From Nocardia niwae NBRC 108934 = DSM 45340 (GTDB taxonomy: Bacteria; Actinomycetota; Actinomycetes; Mycobacteriales; Mycobacteriaceae), in assembly GCF_001613465.1 (NCBI RefSeq), contig NZ_BDCK01000055.1, forward strand, positions 1 through 44,500: 44,500 bases of DNA, given 5' to 3'. Under the pieces are notes generated by a model that did no database searches, had not been told where the DNA came from, and saw only the letters and a program-made list of their open reading frames with translations. The position numbers and the translations under genes were made by a program. Shown in pieces: positions 1 to 8,171 of the stretch. How positions within the stretch are numbered: position 1 is the stretch's first letter; each line of letters opens with the position of its first letter.

Positions 1-901
1 CGCCGGGGCCTCCGGCGCCGCCGGGACGCGCCGCACGCGAGGGCATCGCGCCCGGGTTCGGACGGGGCGGCATCGAGCCGGGGCTCGGCCGGGGACCGCC
101 GGGACGGGGACCGCCCTGGCCGGGCGTCGGCCGGGGGCCACCCTGGGCCGGACCGGGTCGGGGACCGCCCTGAGCCGGACCGGGACGCGGACCGCCCTGA
201 GCCGGACCGGGACGCGGACCGCCTTGCGGGCCGGGACGCGGACCGCCCTGGCCGGGGGCCGGACGCGGCGCGGGACGCTCGGGAGCCGAGGAGTAGGGGT
301 TGTTACCGACGCGCGGGGTCTTCGGTCCCGGGCGCGGGCCGGAACCCGTACCACCCGGGCGCTGGCCACCGGGAGCGGGGGCGCCGGGACGCTGCTGCTG
401 GCCCGGACGCGGGCCACCCGGCGTCGGCCGCGGACCGGCGGGCGCGGGTGCGGAACTCGCGGTCGGGCCCGAAGCCGCGGCGGCCTGCGGGGTGATCGAT
501 TCCCGGGCGGCAGCGGGCTTGGGCGCCGGGGCCGGTCCCGGACGCGCGGCGGGACCCGGCTTCACGGCCGGGGATTCGCCGGTGCGCGCCGCGGGAGCGA
601 CGGTTTCCTGCGCGGTGGGCGCCGGAGTGGGCGCCGGAGGACGGGGACCGGGACGCGGGCCACCGCCCGCGGGCTTGGGGGCCGGACGGCCGGACGGTCC
701 GGGGCGTGCACCCGGCTTGTTGCCGTTGGACGGGGCGGATTTCGCCGCGAACGACTCACGCAGCCGGCGCGCGACGGGAGCTTCCACCGTCGAGGACGCC
801 GACTTCACGAACTCGCCCTGCTCCTTGAGCGTTGCGAGTAGTTCCTTGCTCGTGACACCGAGTTCTTTTGCCAACTCGTGCACGCGGGCCTTGCCTGCCA
901 C
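1..901 (-). CDS. infB: Translation initiation factor IF-2, N-terminal part (cut by window edge)
   Basis: IF-2 is the GTPase that brings initiator tRNA to the 30S subunit in the cytoplasm. Only about the first 300 residues are here. The GTG start at 901 gives the classic IF2_N opening (MAGKARVHELAKELGVTSKE, then LLATLKEQGEFVKSASSTVE), preceded by AGGAG at a good distance. After about residue 60 the protein becomes a long Pro/Gly/Arg/Ala-rich linker, as in other actinobacterial IF-2 proteins. The linker includes a short 9-residue repeat near the left edge. The GTPase domain lies outside the window. It is the last gene of the rimP-nusA-ylxR-infB order. The identity rests on the N-terminal domain plus context, which together are strong. 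Confidence 0.93.
   Translation of the reverse strand, partial: MAGKARVHELAKELGVTSKELLATLKEQGEFVKSASSTVEAPVARRLRESFAAKSAPSNGNKPGARPGPSGRPAPKPAGGGPRPGPRPPAPTPAPTAQETVAPAARTGESPAVKPGPAARPGPAPAPKPAAARESITPQAAAASGPTASSAPAPAGPRPTPGGPRPGQQQRPGAPAPGGQRPGGTGSGPRPGPKTPRVGNNPYSSAPERPAPRPAPGQGGPRPGPQGGPRPGPAQGGPRPGPAQGGPRPGPAQGGPRPTPGQGGPRPGGPRPSPGSMPPRPNPGAMPSRAARPGGAGGPG
151..231. repeat. 27-bp tandem repeat inside the infB linker
   Basis: Three consecutive, nearly identical 27-bp units (151-177, 178-204, 205-231), followed by a degenerate fourth, lie in frame in infB. Each encodes nine residues rich in Gly, Pro, Arg, Ala and Gln. It is a coding microsatellite-like array. The units abut without spacers, so it is not a CRISPR array. 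Confidence 0.8.
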
Positions 902-1009
902 TGCTCTCCTCACTGAGAGGTCGAGCAGTTCCACCGTTCTGGGGACGGCGGCCCGCACGACCTCGGGTTATCTCCGATGGACGTTCATCGTTGGTACTTC
1001 ACGGTGTGC

Positions 1010-1342
1010 TCATGAGTGCTCGTGCCTGTTCTCGAGGTAATGCTCCAGGGCTGAGATATCCAGATGTCCGGACACTCGTAGTGCTCTGCCGATCGCTCGG
1101 CGCCGCTCTGCAGCGAGCAGACAAGCCGAAAGGGGGTGCAGCCAGGCACCCCGTCCGGGAAGTCTGCGCCGCGGATCGGGAACGATCTCGAGGACGTGGG
1201 AGCCGTCTCCGGTCTCACGGTCCCGAGCCACGATCCGCAACAGATCGACGGCCAGTTCGCGCTTCCGGCACCCGATACACGTCCGCACGGGAGCCGCTCG
1301 GCGCTGCTGCGCCGGGTGCTGCTCGGTCGTGCGGTCGGGCAT
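1010..1342 (-). CDS. ylxR: YlxR-family RNA/nucleoid-binding protein (DUF448)
   Basis: Small protein of 110 residues from the ATG at 1342. The family hallmark is visible as RTCIGCRKRE around residues 20-29, followed by a PGRGAWLHP segment that matches the conserved GRGAYLC-type stretch. YlxR proteins are small basic cytoplasmic factors almost always encoded between nusA and infB; some are reported to act on RNase P or on transcription. The gene sits 122 bp downstream of nusA and 108 bp upstream of infB on the same strand, so co-transcription is likely. No strong ribosome site precedes the ATG. An in-frame GTG further upstream (near 1392) is an alternative, but the family begins close to the CxxC motif. 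Confidence 0.88.
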   Translation of the reverse strand: MPDRTTEQHPAQQRRAAPVRTCIGCRKRELAVDLLRIVARDRETGDGSHVLEIVPDPRRRLPGRGAWLHPLSACLLAAERRRAIGRALRVSGHLDISALEHYLENRHEHS

Positions 1343-1464
1343 TGGAACCGAAGGCTCGGACTGAACCTTGGACCACTCTACCGCTGCCACGCTCGGAACG
1401 CCGAACCCCTCCCCCGCGGAAGTTACGAACCTGTCATCCCGAGCACTCCGCGGGCGGGCTCCGG

Positions 1465-2496
1465 TCAACTCCGATGCGCCTCCGTCCGCACGGATCCGCC
1501 CAGGTCGCCGGGAGCGGCGTCGCTGCGGATATCGATGCGCCAGCCGGTCAACCGCGCAGCCAGGCGGGCGTTCTGCCCCTCCTTGCCGATGGCCAGGGAG
1601 AGCTGGAAATCGGGCACCACGACGCGGGCCGCTCTGGCCTCGGCGTCGACGATGGTGACGGATACCACTTTCGACGGCGAGAGCGCGTTGCCGACGAACG
1701 CCGCCGGATCCTCGGCGTAGTCGATGATGTCGATCTTCTCGCCGGCCAGTTCGCTCATCACGTTGCGCACGCGCTGCCCCATGGGGCCGATACAGGCGCC
1801 CTTGGCGTTCACGCCGGGCACGGTGGTGCGCACGGCGATCTTGGATCGGTGCCCCGCCTCCCTGGCCACGGCGACGATCTCCACCGAGCCGTCGGCGATC
1901 TCCGGCACCTCCAGCGCGAACAGGCGCCGCACCAGGTTCGGGTGGGTGCGCGAGAGGGTGATCTGCGGCCCGCGCGGACCCCGGGAGACGCCGACGACGT
2001 AACACTTGATCCGGTCGCCGTGTTCGTATGTCTCACCCGGCACCTGCTCGGCGGGCGGGATCAGCCCCTCCGTACCGTGCAATTCGCTGCCGATGCGCAC
2101 CACGACGGTGCCGCGAGCGTTGGCGCGCGCGTCGCGCTGCACTACGCCGCCTACGATGTCGCCCTCGTGGGTGGAGAACTCGCCGAAGGACTTCTCGTTC
2201 TCCGCGTCGCGCAGCCGCTGCAGCACGACCTGCCTTGCGGTGGTCGCCGCGATCCGGCCGAATCCCTCCGGGGTGTCGTCCCATTCGGAGATCACGTTGC
2301 CGTCGGCGTCCAGCTCGCGCGCCATCACCCGGACCACGCCGGTCTTCTGGTTGATGTCGATACGCGCGGTGGGCTGGTGGCCCTCGGTGTGGCGGTACGC
2401 GGTGAGCAGCGCCGACTCGATCGCGGAGATCACGGTCTCGATCGAGATCCCCTTGTCGGCGACGATCGCGCGCAGGGCTTCGATTTCGATGTTCAT
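1465..2496 (-). CDS. nusA: Transcription termination/antitermination factor NusA
   Basis: 343 residues, the usual length for the actinobacterial form, which lacks the C-terminal acidic repeats of Escherichia coli NusA. The N-terminal RNA-polymerase-binding domain (MNIEIEALRAIVADKGIS) is followed by an S1 domain (about 105-180), a first KH domain with GPMGQRVRNV, and a second KH domain with LAIGKEGQNARLAARLTGW near the end. NusA binds RNA polymerase and nascent RNA and modulates pausing, termination and rRNA antitermination. Its ATG overlaps the rimP stop codon by four bases (ATGA), indicating translational coupling. All family blocks are intact. Confidence 0.97.
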   Translation of the reverse strand: MNIEIEALRAIVADKGISIETVISAIESALLTAYRHTEGHQPTARIDINQKTGVVRVMARELDADGNVISEWDDTPEGFGRIAATTARQVVLQRLRDAENEKSFGEFSTHEGDIVGGVVQRDARANARGTVVVRIGSELHGTEGLIPPAEQVPGETYEHGDRIKCYVVGVSRGPRGPQITLSRTHPNLVRRLFALEVPEIADGSVEIVAVAREAGHRSKIAVRTTVPGVNAKGACIGPMGQRVRNVMSELAGEKIDIIDYAEDPAAFVGNALSPSKVVSVTIVDAEARAARVVVPDFQLSLAIGKEGQNARLAARLTGWRIDIRSDAAPGDLGGSVRTEAHRS

Positions 2497-3158
2497 TCCA
2501 CGATCCCTTCGATCGGCGAATCGGACGCTGTTACGGATTCGGATGGTGCATTCGGTGTTCCTCGAGGCGGCGCGGGGTCGTCGACCGCCACCGCGTCTTC
2601 CTGGCCCGGGGCGGGCCGCCCCGGAACGACTCCGCCGGCGAGTTCCAGTTCCCGCGCACCGGGTGGCGAGAACTCGACTTGGACGACGGCCGTGGCGATG
2701 TCGGCCAGCGGAACGGTCACCCGGTGCGGGTCGCGTTTACCGCCGAGCACGAGCGCCACCGAATCACCGGTGAGCGCGCCGACCCGGGCCTCGAAGGTCG
2801 TCGATCGCTCCGGCGGCTGCGCGCCTTCGCGCAGCGTGACGCGCACCTTGCGGCCCTGCGCCCGCCGCCAGTGGCGGTCGGCGGTCAGCGGGCGATCGAT
2901 CCCGGGTGTCGTCACTTCCAGCAGGTAGGGCGTCTCGCCGAACTCGCCCGCGTCGTCCAGCAGCGCCGACAGCTCGGTGCTCAGACCGGCGAGCGCGTCC
3001 AGATCGGAGGTGTCGCGATCCACGGTCACCTGCACCCGAGCCTGCGCGTCCACGCGCGTGCCCGCCGTCGAGATTTCGACGCCCTCGAGGTCGAATCCTC
3101 GGCGTTCGACGAGACCAGCTACGAGCTGGCTCACCCTTTCCTCGGTCGGCATCGGCAT
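2493..3158 (-). CDS. rimP: Ribosome maturation factor RimP
   Basis: 221 residues from the ATG at 3158, which has AGGAG nine bases upstream. The frame stays open further upstream, but those residues do not look like RimP. The N-terminal half (EERVSQLVAGLVERRGFDLEG, then VTVDRDTSDLDALAGLSTEL and LLEVTTPGIDRPL) is the RimP core and is followed by the Sm-like C-terminal domain. RimP assists maturation of the 30S subunit. The protein is longer than the roughly 150-180 residues common elsewhere because of an acidic, Pro/Ala-rich C-terminal tail of about 50 residues that looks disordered. It is the first gene of the rimP-nusA-ylxR-infB unit and is transcribed away from the lipoprotein gene at 3320. 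Confidence 0.94.
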   Translation of the reverse strand: MPMPTEERVSQLVAGLVERRGFDLEGVEISTAGTRVDAQARVQVTVDRDTSDLDALAGLSTELSALLDDAGEFGETPYLLEVTTPGIDRPLTADRHWRRAQGRKVRVTLREGAQPPERSTTFEARVGALTGDSVALVLGGKRDPHRVTVPLADIATAVVQVEFSPPGARELELAGGVVPGRPAPGQEDAVAVDDPAPPRGTPNAPSESVTASDSPIEGIVE

Positions 3159-3307
3159 GTGGGGCGGCTCCTGGTTCAGTTGTGACGCGGTGGGAAAATT
3201 CTCTACCGAAGGTCTAGCGTAACGCGCCACGAGAGTGTAAAGGACCAGTGGTCGAGGACTGCGCATGCCACGACCGACGCTGGTCCGGTGGCGCCGCGCG
3301 GATCTGG

Positions 3308-3313
3308 CACGAT
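3308..3313 (+). promoter_or_regulatory. Probable -10 box of a leaderless transcript
   Basis: CACGAT lies six bases before the GTG at 3320. The spacing fits transcription starting at the start codon itself. The first base deviates from the TANNNT consensus. Confidence 0.4.
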
Positions 3314-3319
3314 GGTGCC

Positions 3320-3892
3320 GTGCCCATCCGCCTTCCCGCCCCGCCGCGTGCCGGGCGCTTCACCGGCATGCCCTCCGCCCTCGACCGTCGCAGCGCGCTC
3401 CGTCTCGCGGGCGGCGGAACGGTCGGCATGTTCGCCTTCGGCGCCCTGGCGGGCTGCACCGGCGACGACGTGGTCTACGAACCGGATCCGCTTGCCGCGC
3501 AAGAGGTCGCGGCCCGCGCCGACGCCGCGGCGGCCACCGCCGCCATCGCCGTCGCCCCCGACCGGCACGCCGCGCTGACGGCGATCGCGACCGAGCGCAC
3601 CGCGCACGCCGACGCCTTGCGCACCGAGATCGACCGCGTGATCGGCGTTTACGCCGACGGCACCAAACCCGTGCACCGCACCCGCGCGAACGCGTCGGGC
3701 CCGTCGGCCGCGGCGTCCGGCAGCGCCGTGCCGCCCACCACGCCGCCGACCGTCGACACGTTGCGTACGCAACTGGCCGCCTCGCAGAAATCCGCGGCCG
3801 AACTCGCGCGCGCCCTGTCCGGATACCGGGCCGGTCTGCTCGCCTCGATCAGCGCGGCCTGCGCGGTGCAGGCAGGGGTGTTGCTGACATGA
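3320..3892 (+). CDS. Tat-type secreted lipoprotein, Rv2843-like
   Basis: 190 residues from the GTG at 3320; an ATG at 3368 would remove 16 of them. I prefer the GTG because a -10-like box sits six bases upstream. The N-terminus has a twin-arginine region (DRRSALRLAG), a hydrophobic stretch and an LAGC lipobox, so the mature protein should be lipid-anchored outside the membrane. The mature part is Ala-rich and helical, with an ERTAHADALR stretch that could be a ferritin-like helix, then a Ser/Pro/Thr linker and a final helix pair. Its stop overlaps the next start (ATGA), so the two proteins are probably made together. The position between rimP and the DUF4439 gene matches Rv2843 in M. tuberculosis. 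Function unknown. Confidence 0.8.
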   Translation: MPIRLPAPPRAGRFTGMPSALDRRSALRLAGGGTVGMFAFGALAGCTGDDVVYEPDPLAAQEVAARADAAAATAAIAVAPDRHAALTAIATERTAHADALRTEIDRVIGVYADGTKPVHRTRANASGPSAAASGSAVPPTTPPTVDTLRTQLAASQKSAAELARALSGYRAGLLASISAACAVQAGVLLT

Positions 3893-4323
3893 CCGAGGAC
3901 GAACGCGAGGCGCTCGTCGCCGCGCTGAACGCCGAATACGGCGCGGTGTACGCCTACGGGGTGATCGCCGCTTACGCCTCGCCGGAGCGCGCGAGACTGG
4001 TCGCCGAGCACACCGCAGCCCATCGGGCCCGGCGCGACACCACCGTGGACGCCCTCGCCTTGAGCGGCGCGACGGCGCCGCCGTCCGACGCGGCCTATAT
4101 CGTGCCGTTCGCCGTGACCGATCCCATCTCGGCCGCCCGGCTGGCGGTGGCGGTGGAGTCCGACACCGCCGTCGCCTGGCGATCGGTGGTCGAGCGGGGT
4201 GCGTCCATGGCCATCCGGCGCAGCGGTGTCGACGCGCTCACCGATGCCGCCGTCCGGCTGGCCACCTGGCAGTCGATCCTCGGCGCGAACCCGCCCACCG
4301 TCGCGTTCCCGGGCAAGGCCTGA
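3889..4323 (+). CDS. DUF4439 ferritin-like protein, Rv2844-like
   Basis: 144 residues, with its ATG overlapping the upstream stop by four bases. The sequence is a predicted four-helix bundle. The first helix carries LNAEYGAVYAYG (Glu16) and the second EHTAAHRARRD (Glu40, His41, His45), which fits the Glu...ExxxH spacing of ferritin-like di-metal proteins. A third acidic residue is in VAVESDTAVAWRSVVERG. There is no signal peptide, so it is probably cytosolic while its partner upstream is exported. The product has been noted only as a domain of unknown function. A metal- or redox-handling role is inference from the fold. Confidence 0.85.
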   Translation: MTEDEREALVAALNAEYGAVYAYGVIAAYASPERARLVAEHTAAHRARRDTTVDALALSGATAPPSDAAYIVPFAVTDPISAARLAVAVESDTAVAWRSVVERGASMAIRRSGVDALTDAAVRLATWQSILGANPPTVAFPGKA

Positions 4324-4420
4324 CCCGGCGACCGCTCGATGCGATGGCCCGCAGCGCCGCAGGAGTATCCGAGCCGACGGCGGTCCGGCATTCGCGCGGC
4401 CGCCGCCGGCTCGACGAGAC

Positions 4421-6172
4421 CTACGGCCGCATCTCGTAGGCGCCGTCGTAGGACGCCACCTCGGCCCACACCCGGTCGAAGCGCGGACGATCCGCGACCG
4501 GTGGCCGCAGCGCGGACGCGGCCCAGCCCTGCTGGTCGGGGGTAGCCGACGGCTTGCCGTAGAGGGCGGTGGCGTAGGCGTTGAAATCGCGGATCTGGAA
4601 GTCGAAGATCTGGTCGATCAGGTCCCGATCCAGGCCGGTGATCGCGGCCTGCTCCAGGATCAGCTGGCCGTAGACCACCAGGGAGAACAGGTGGCCGATG
4701 GTCAGCATGAAGTCCAGATCCTTCTGCTGCGCGGCGTCCGGCGCCGCCGTGGTCAGCAGCGTGCGCAGCGCCTGCGCCTGCTGGTAGAACCGGCCCACGT
4801 TGGGGATGTCGGCGTGCTTGTCGTAGACCGGGGTCCAGTCGGCGAAGCGGACTTTGCCCGCCCCGCGCGCCGGGCCCTGGCGCCAGAAGAACTCGTCGTC
4901 GGCCGCGTCCTGCCGGGTCCCGATCTCCGGGTACTGCTGCGGGTCGAACAGGTAGTTCGGCATGAACTTCAGGATCTGCCCGACGTTCACGTGCACCGTG
5001 CCCTCCAGCCGGGGCAGCGTGCTGATCAGCCGTTGCACCTCGGCGAAGTAGGTGTTCTTCTCGAATCCCTTGGCAGCCAGCACATCCAGCAGCAACGTCA
5101 TGACGGTCTCGCCCTCGGAGGTGACCTTGGACTTCGTCATCGGGTTGAACAGCAGGTACCGGCGGTCCTCCAGGCTCGCGCTGCGGAAGTAGTCGATCGC
5201 GCGGTCGCTGAACAGTTTCATCGCGACGATGCGCGCGTAGGCGTCGACGAAATTCGCCCGCACGTGCGGGAAATCGGTGACCGGATTGCCGTAGAGAACA
5301 CGGTTGTTCGCGTGGGTGATCGCCTCGTAGAAGGAGTGCTCGACCATGCCGATGCCGCCGTGGCAGAGGTTGAACTTGCCCACGTTCACGGTGTTCAGCG
5401 CCGCCGAGAAGGCCTCGGGCCCGGCGTGCAGGATGTCCTCGGCGCGCACCGGGTAGTTCTCCAGCCGGAAGGTGCTCACGTACATCTGCTGGTGCACGAC
5501 GTTGCCGAGCAGACGGTAGTTCTCGTGGCGCGAGTCGGCGGCGAACCAGACATAGGCGTCGGCGCCCTCGAGGTCGGCGCGCCGGGAGAACACCGACACC
5601 ATGCTGGCGACGTTGCCGTTGCCGATGTAGTACTTCTCGCCGTTGGCGCGGAAGAGGATTCCCGCCTCGGCGTCCGCGCTACCCGGCTCGGTCGGGGTCA
5701 GCACCAGGTCGGTGTTGTAGATGTCGGCGCCGTGGGTCTGCTCGGACAGACCGAACGCCATCACCTCGCCGTCGGCCAGATCGGCGGCCGCGCGCTTCTT
5801 GGCCGCCTCGTTGTCGCTCTGCCAGATCGGGCCGAGCCCGAGGATGGTCACCTGCTCGGCGTACCAGTACGCCAGACCGTAGAAGCCGAAGATCTCCGAC
5901 AGCGCGGCATTGCGCGCGGCGTCCCAGCGGCGGTCCGGATCACCGTCGGCGTACGCGGCGGGCGTCAGGAAGGTGGCGAACAGCTTCTCCTTCTTCACGA
6001 AGTCCAGGAAGTCGGCCGTCCACACCGCGTTCGCGTCGTCGGCGAGCAGACGCTGCTTGCCCCGGCCCTCGAACCACTCGATCGTGGCGCGCAACAGGCG
6101 CCGCGTCTCGGCGTCGAACTGCTGCGGGTCATAGGTGGCCGGGTTGAACAACCGCGCGTCGGTGTTTGTCAT
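4421..6172 (-). CDS. Large acyl-CoA dehydrogenase (FadE type)
   Basis: 583 residues. FAD enzymes of this family take a 2,3-trans hydrogen pair from acyl-CoA thioesters in beta-oxidation. The central FAD/substrate region is recognisable (GLSEQTHGADIYNTDLVLTP, then KYYIGNGNVASMVSVFSR), as is the helical C-terminal domain (NVGKFNLCHGGIGMVEHSFYE). The protein is longer than the about 380-residue classic type because of extra N- and C-terminal helical parts, like mycobacterial long FadE proteins. Substrate length cannot be read from sequence. The ATG at 6172 has no ribosome site but has a -10-like TAAGTT seven bases upstream, overlapped by an inverted repeat, so expression is probably repressor-controlled. 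The proS hairpin terminator isolates it from the gene upstream. Confidence 0.88.
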   Translation of the reverse strand: MTNTDARLFNPATYDPQQFDAETRRLLRATIEWFEGRGKQRLLADDANAVWTADFLDFVKKEKLFATFLTPAAYADGDPDRRWDAARNAALSEIFGFYGLAYWYAEQVTILGLGPIWQSDNEAAKKRAAADLADGEVMAFGLSEQTHGADIYNTDLVLTPTEPGSADAEAGILFRANGEKYYIGNGNVASMVSVFSRRADLEGADAYVWFAADSRHENYRLLGNVVHQQMYVSTFRLENYPVRAEDILHAGPEAFSAALNTVNVGKFNLCHGGIGMVEHSFYEAITHANNRVLYGNPVTDFPHVRANFVDAYARIVAMKLFSDRAIDYFRSASLEDRRYLLFNPMTKSKVTSEGETVMTLLLDVLAAKGFEKNTYFAEVQRLISTLPRLEGTVHVNVGQILKFMPNYLFDPQQYPEIGTRQDAADDEFFWRQGPARGAGKVRFADWTPVYDKHADIPNVGRFYQQAQALRTLLTTAAPDAAQQKDLDFMLTIGHLFSLVVYGQLILEQAAITGLDRDLIDQIFDFQIRDFNAYATALYGKPSATPDQQGWAASALRPPVADRPRFDRVWAEVASYDGAYEMRP

Positions 6173-6179
6173 GCCGGTT

Positions 6180-6196
6180 AACTTACCAGCGGGTAA
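6180..6196 (-). promoter_or_regulatory. Predicted -10 box and overlapping operator of the acyl-CoA dehydrogenase
   Basis: On the minus strand TAAGTT (6185-6180) lies seven bases before the ATG at 6172. A perfect 5-bp inverted repeat, TTACC-N4-GGTAA (6183-6196), overlaps it. The arrangement suits a TetR- or GntR-type repressor that blocks RNA polymerase. No regulator gene is adjacent. Confidence 0.5.
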
Positions 6197-6310
6197 CAGC
6201 AGCGTGGACGAGGTCGGTGGATCTGCGACCTGCGAATTCAGGTTACGGTGGCGTAGGTAGCCGGGTCCGCCCGGCGGGGCGGCGCCACCGGCGGGCTCGG
6301 CGTGAACAGC

Positions 6311-6346
6311 GAACGGCCCCCGGCGGGATCATGCCGGGGGCCGTTC
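6311..6346 (-). terminator. Strong hairpin terminator downstream of proS
   Basis: Perfect 14-bp stem (6311-6324 with 6333-6346), nearly all G/C, with an eight-base loop. It starts ten bases after the proS stop. No long U tract follows, as is usual for actinobacterial terminators. Confidence 0.85.
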
Positions 6347-6355
6347 GACATCGGG

Positions 6356-8113
6356 TCAGCCGCGGACTTTGGCCACGACCGTTTCCACCGCGGACGCGGC
6401 GGGGAGTTCCTCGGTCTCGCCGGTGAAGCGGTCGCGCAGTTCGACCTTGCCCTCGGCCCAGCCGCGGCCGATCACCAGCACCAACGGCATGCCGAGCAGC
6501 TCGGCGTCCTTGAACTTCACCCCCGGCGAGGCGGTGCGGTCGTCGAACAGCACGTCCAGGCCCTGGGCGTGCAGGCCGGACACCACTTCTTCGGCGCCCG
6601 CGCGGGCCGCGTCGTCCTTGTTCGCGATGACGACGTGCACGTCGTACGGCGCGACCGCGGCGGGCCAGCGCAGGCCCTTGTCGTCGTGCTGCTGCTCGGC
6701 GATGACCGCGACCATGCGCGAGACGCCGATGCCGTAGGAGCCCATGGTCAGCCGCACCGGCTTGCCGTTCTCGCCGAGCACGTCGACCTCGAACGCGTCG
6801 GTGTACTTGTTGCCGAGCTGGAAGATGTGGCCGATCTCGATGCCGCGCGCCGCCACCAGCGTGCCCCGTCCGTCGGGCGAGGGGTCGCCGTCGCGGACCT
6901 CGGCGGCCTCGATGGTCCCGTCCGGAGTGAAGTCGCGGCCCGCGACCAGCCCGACGACGTGCTTGCCCGGTTCGTCGGCGCCGGTGATCCAGCTGGTGCC
7001 GGTGCCGACGCGGGGATCGACCAGGTAGCGAACACCGTTGGCCTGCAGCGCCTTCGGGCCGATGTACCCCTTGACCAGGAACGGGTTCTCGGCGAAGTCC
7101 GCTTCGGTGAGCAATTCCACCTCGGCCGGTTCGACCGAGGCGCCGAGGCGCTTGTCGTCGACCTCGCGGTCGCCGGGGACGCCGATGCCGACGATCTCGC
7201 TCTTCCCGTCCGGGTGGCGCAGTTTGACCATGACGTTCTTCAAGGTGTCGGCCGCGGTGACCGGGCGGCCGTAGCGCTCGCCGATACCGGCGCCGTTGGC
7301 CCAGTCCACCAGCGTCGCGATGGTGGGGGTGTCCGGGGTGTCGTGCACCACGGCCTCGGGCTGCCCTTCGATCGGCAGCGGTTCGGGCGCGGGCGTGACC
7401 ACCGCCTCCACATTGGCCGCGTAGCCGGATTCCGGGCAGCGCACGTAGGTGTCCTCACCGACCGGGCTGTCGGCCAGGAACTCCTCCGACGCGCTGCCGC
7501 CCATCGCGCCCGAGGTGGCGGCCACGATGACGTACTTGACCCGCAGCCGGTCGAAGATGCGCTGGTATGCCTGGCGGTGCGCGTGATAGCTGGCCTTGAG
7601 GCCGTCCTCGTCCAGGTCGAAGGAGTAGGAGTCCTTCATGACGAACTCTCGCCCGCGCAGAATGCCCGCGCGGGGGCGCTCCTCGTCGCGGTACTTGGTC
7701 TGGATCTGGTACAGCGTGACCGGCAGGTCCTTGTAGGAGCTGTACTCGCCCTTCACGGTGAGCGCGAAGAGCTCCTCGTGGGTGGGGCCGAGCAGGTAGT
7801 CCCCGCCCTTGCGGTCGCGCAGCCGGAACAGGCCGTCGCCGTACTCGGTCCACCGGTTGGTGGTCTCGTACGGTTCGCGCGGCAACAGCGCGGGTAGCGA
7901 GATCTCCTGGGCGCCGATCGCGTCCATCTCCGCACGCACCACGTCCTCGACCTTGCGCAGCACGCGCAAGCCCAGCGGCAGCCACGAGTAGACACCCGGG
8001 GCGACGCGGCGCACGTAGCCGGCACGGACCAAGAGTTTGTGGCTGGGCACCTCCGCGTCGGCGGGATCGTCGCGGAGTGTTCGCAGGAACAGGCGGGAGA
8101 GGCGGGTGATCAC
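6356..8113 (-). CDS. proS: Prolyl-tRNA synthetase, bacterial type
   Basis: 585 residues from the GTG at 8113, the normal length for the bacterial type with an editing domain. Class II motif 1 region (APGVYSWLPLGLRVLRKVEDVVR), motif 2 (YRDEERPRAGILRGREFVMKD) and motif 3 (LTMGSYGIGVSRMVAVIAEQ) are all present. The YbaK-like editing insertion lies between motifs 2 and 3, and the C-terminal anticodon-binding domain begins near PYDVHVVIANKDD. It charges tRNA-Pro in the cytoplasm. The frame stays open upstream, but the protein starts where the family does, with TACCCT eight bases before the GTG. It diverges from yaaA across only 58 bp. Confidence 0.97.
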   Translation of the reverse strand: MITRLSRLFLRTLRDDPADAEVPSHKLLVRAGYVRRVAPGVYSWLPLGLRVLRKVEDVVRAEMDAIGAQEISLPALLPREPYETTNRWTEYGDGLFRLRDRKGGDYLLGPTHEELFALTVKGEYSSYKDLPVTLYQIQTKYRDEERPRAGILRGREFVMKDSYSFDLDEDGLKASYHAHRQAYQRIFDRLRVKYVIVAATSGAMGGSASEEFLADSPVGEDTYVRCPESGYAANVEAVVTPAPEPLPIEGQPEAVVHDTPDTPTIATLVDWANGAGIGERYGRPVTAADTLKNVMVKLRHPDGKSEIVGIGVPGDREVDDKRLGASVEPAEVELLTEADFAENPFLVKGYIGPKALQANGVRYLVDPRVGTGTSWITGADEPGKHVVGLVAGRDFTPDGTIEAAEVRDGDPSPDGRGTLVAARGIEIGHIFQLGNKYTDAFEVDVLGENGKPVRLTMGSYGIGVSRMVAVIAEQQHDDKGLRWPAAVAPYDVHVVIANKDDAARAGAEEVVSGLHAQGLDVLFDDRTASPGVKFKDAELLGMPLVLVIGRGWAEGKVELRDRFTGETEELPAASAVETVVAKVRG

Positions 8114-8121
8114 GGAAGCAC

Positions 8122-8127
8122 AGGGTA
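8122..8127 (-). promoter_or_regulatory. Predicted -10 box of leaderless proS
   Basis: TACCCT on the minus strand, eight bases before the proS GTG. No ribosome site is visible. Confidence 0.5.
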
Positions 8128-8157
8128 GTCGCTGGCCGGACGCCGGTCCCAGCGCAT

Positions 8158-8163
8158 TACCGT
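8158..8163 (+). promoter_or_regulatory. Predicted -10 box of leaderless yaaA
   Basis: TACCGT lies eight bases before the GTG at 8172, with no ribosome site between. It is back to back with the proS promoter. Confidence 0.45.
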
Positions 8164-8171
8164 ATTCGTTC

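Noticed and set aside
151..260. Possible CRISPR-like repeats
   Set aside because: Units are contiguous, without spacers, and in frame in infB; they are coding tandem repeats.
868..2928. 686-residue plus-strand open frame opposite ylxR, nusA and rimP
   Set aside because: Antisense to three secure genes, with no recognisable domain.
3085..3105. tRNA T-arm-like GGTCGAATCC
   Set aside because: It lies inside rimP with no acceptor stem or anticodon arm around it.
4199..6181. 660-residue plus-strand open frame opposite the acyl-CoA dehydrogenase
   Set aside because: It mirrors a clearly homologous gene; its sequence is rich in Arg, Val, Gln and His with no family features, as expected for an antisense frame in high-GC DNA.
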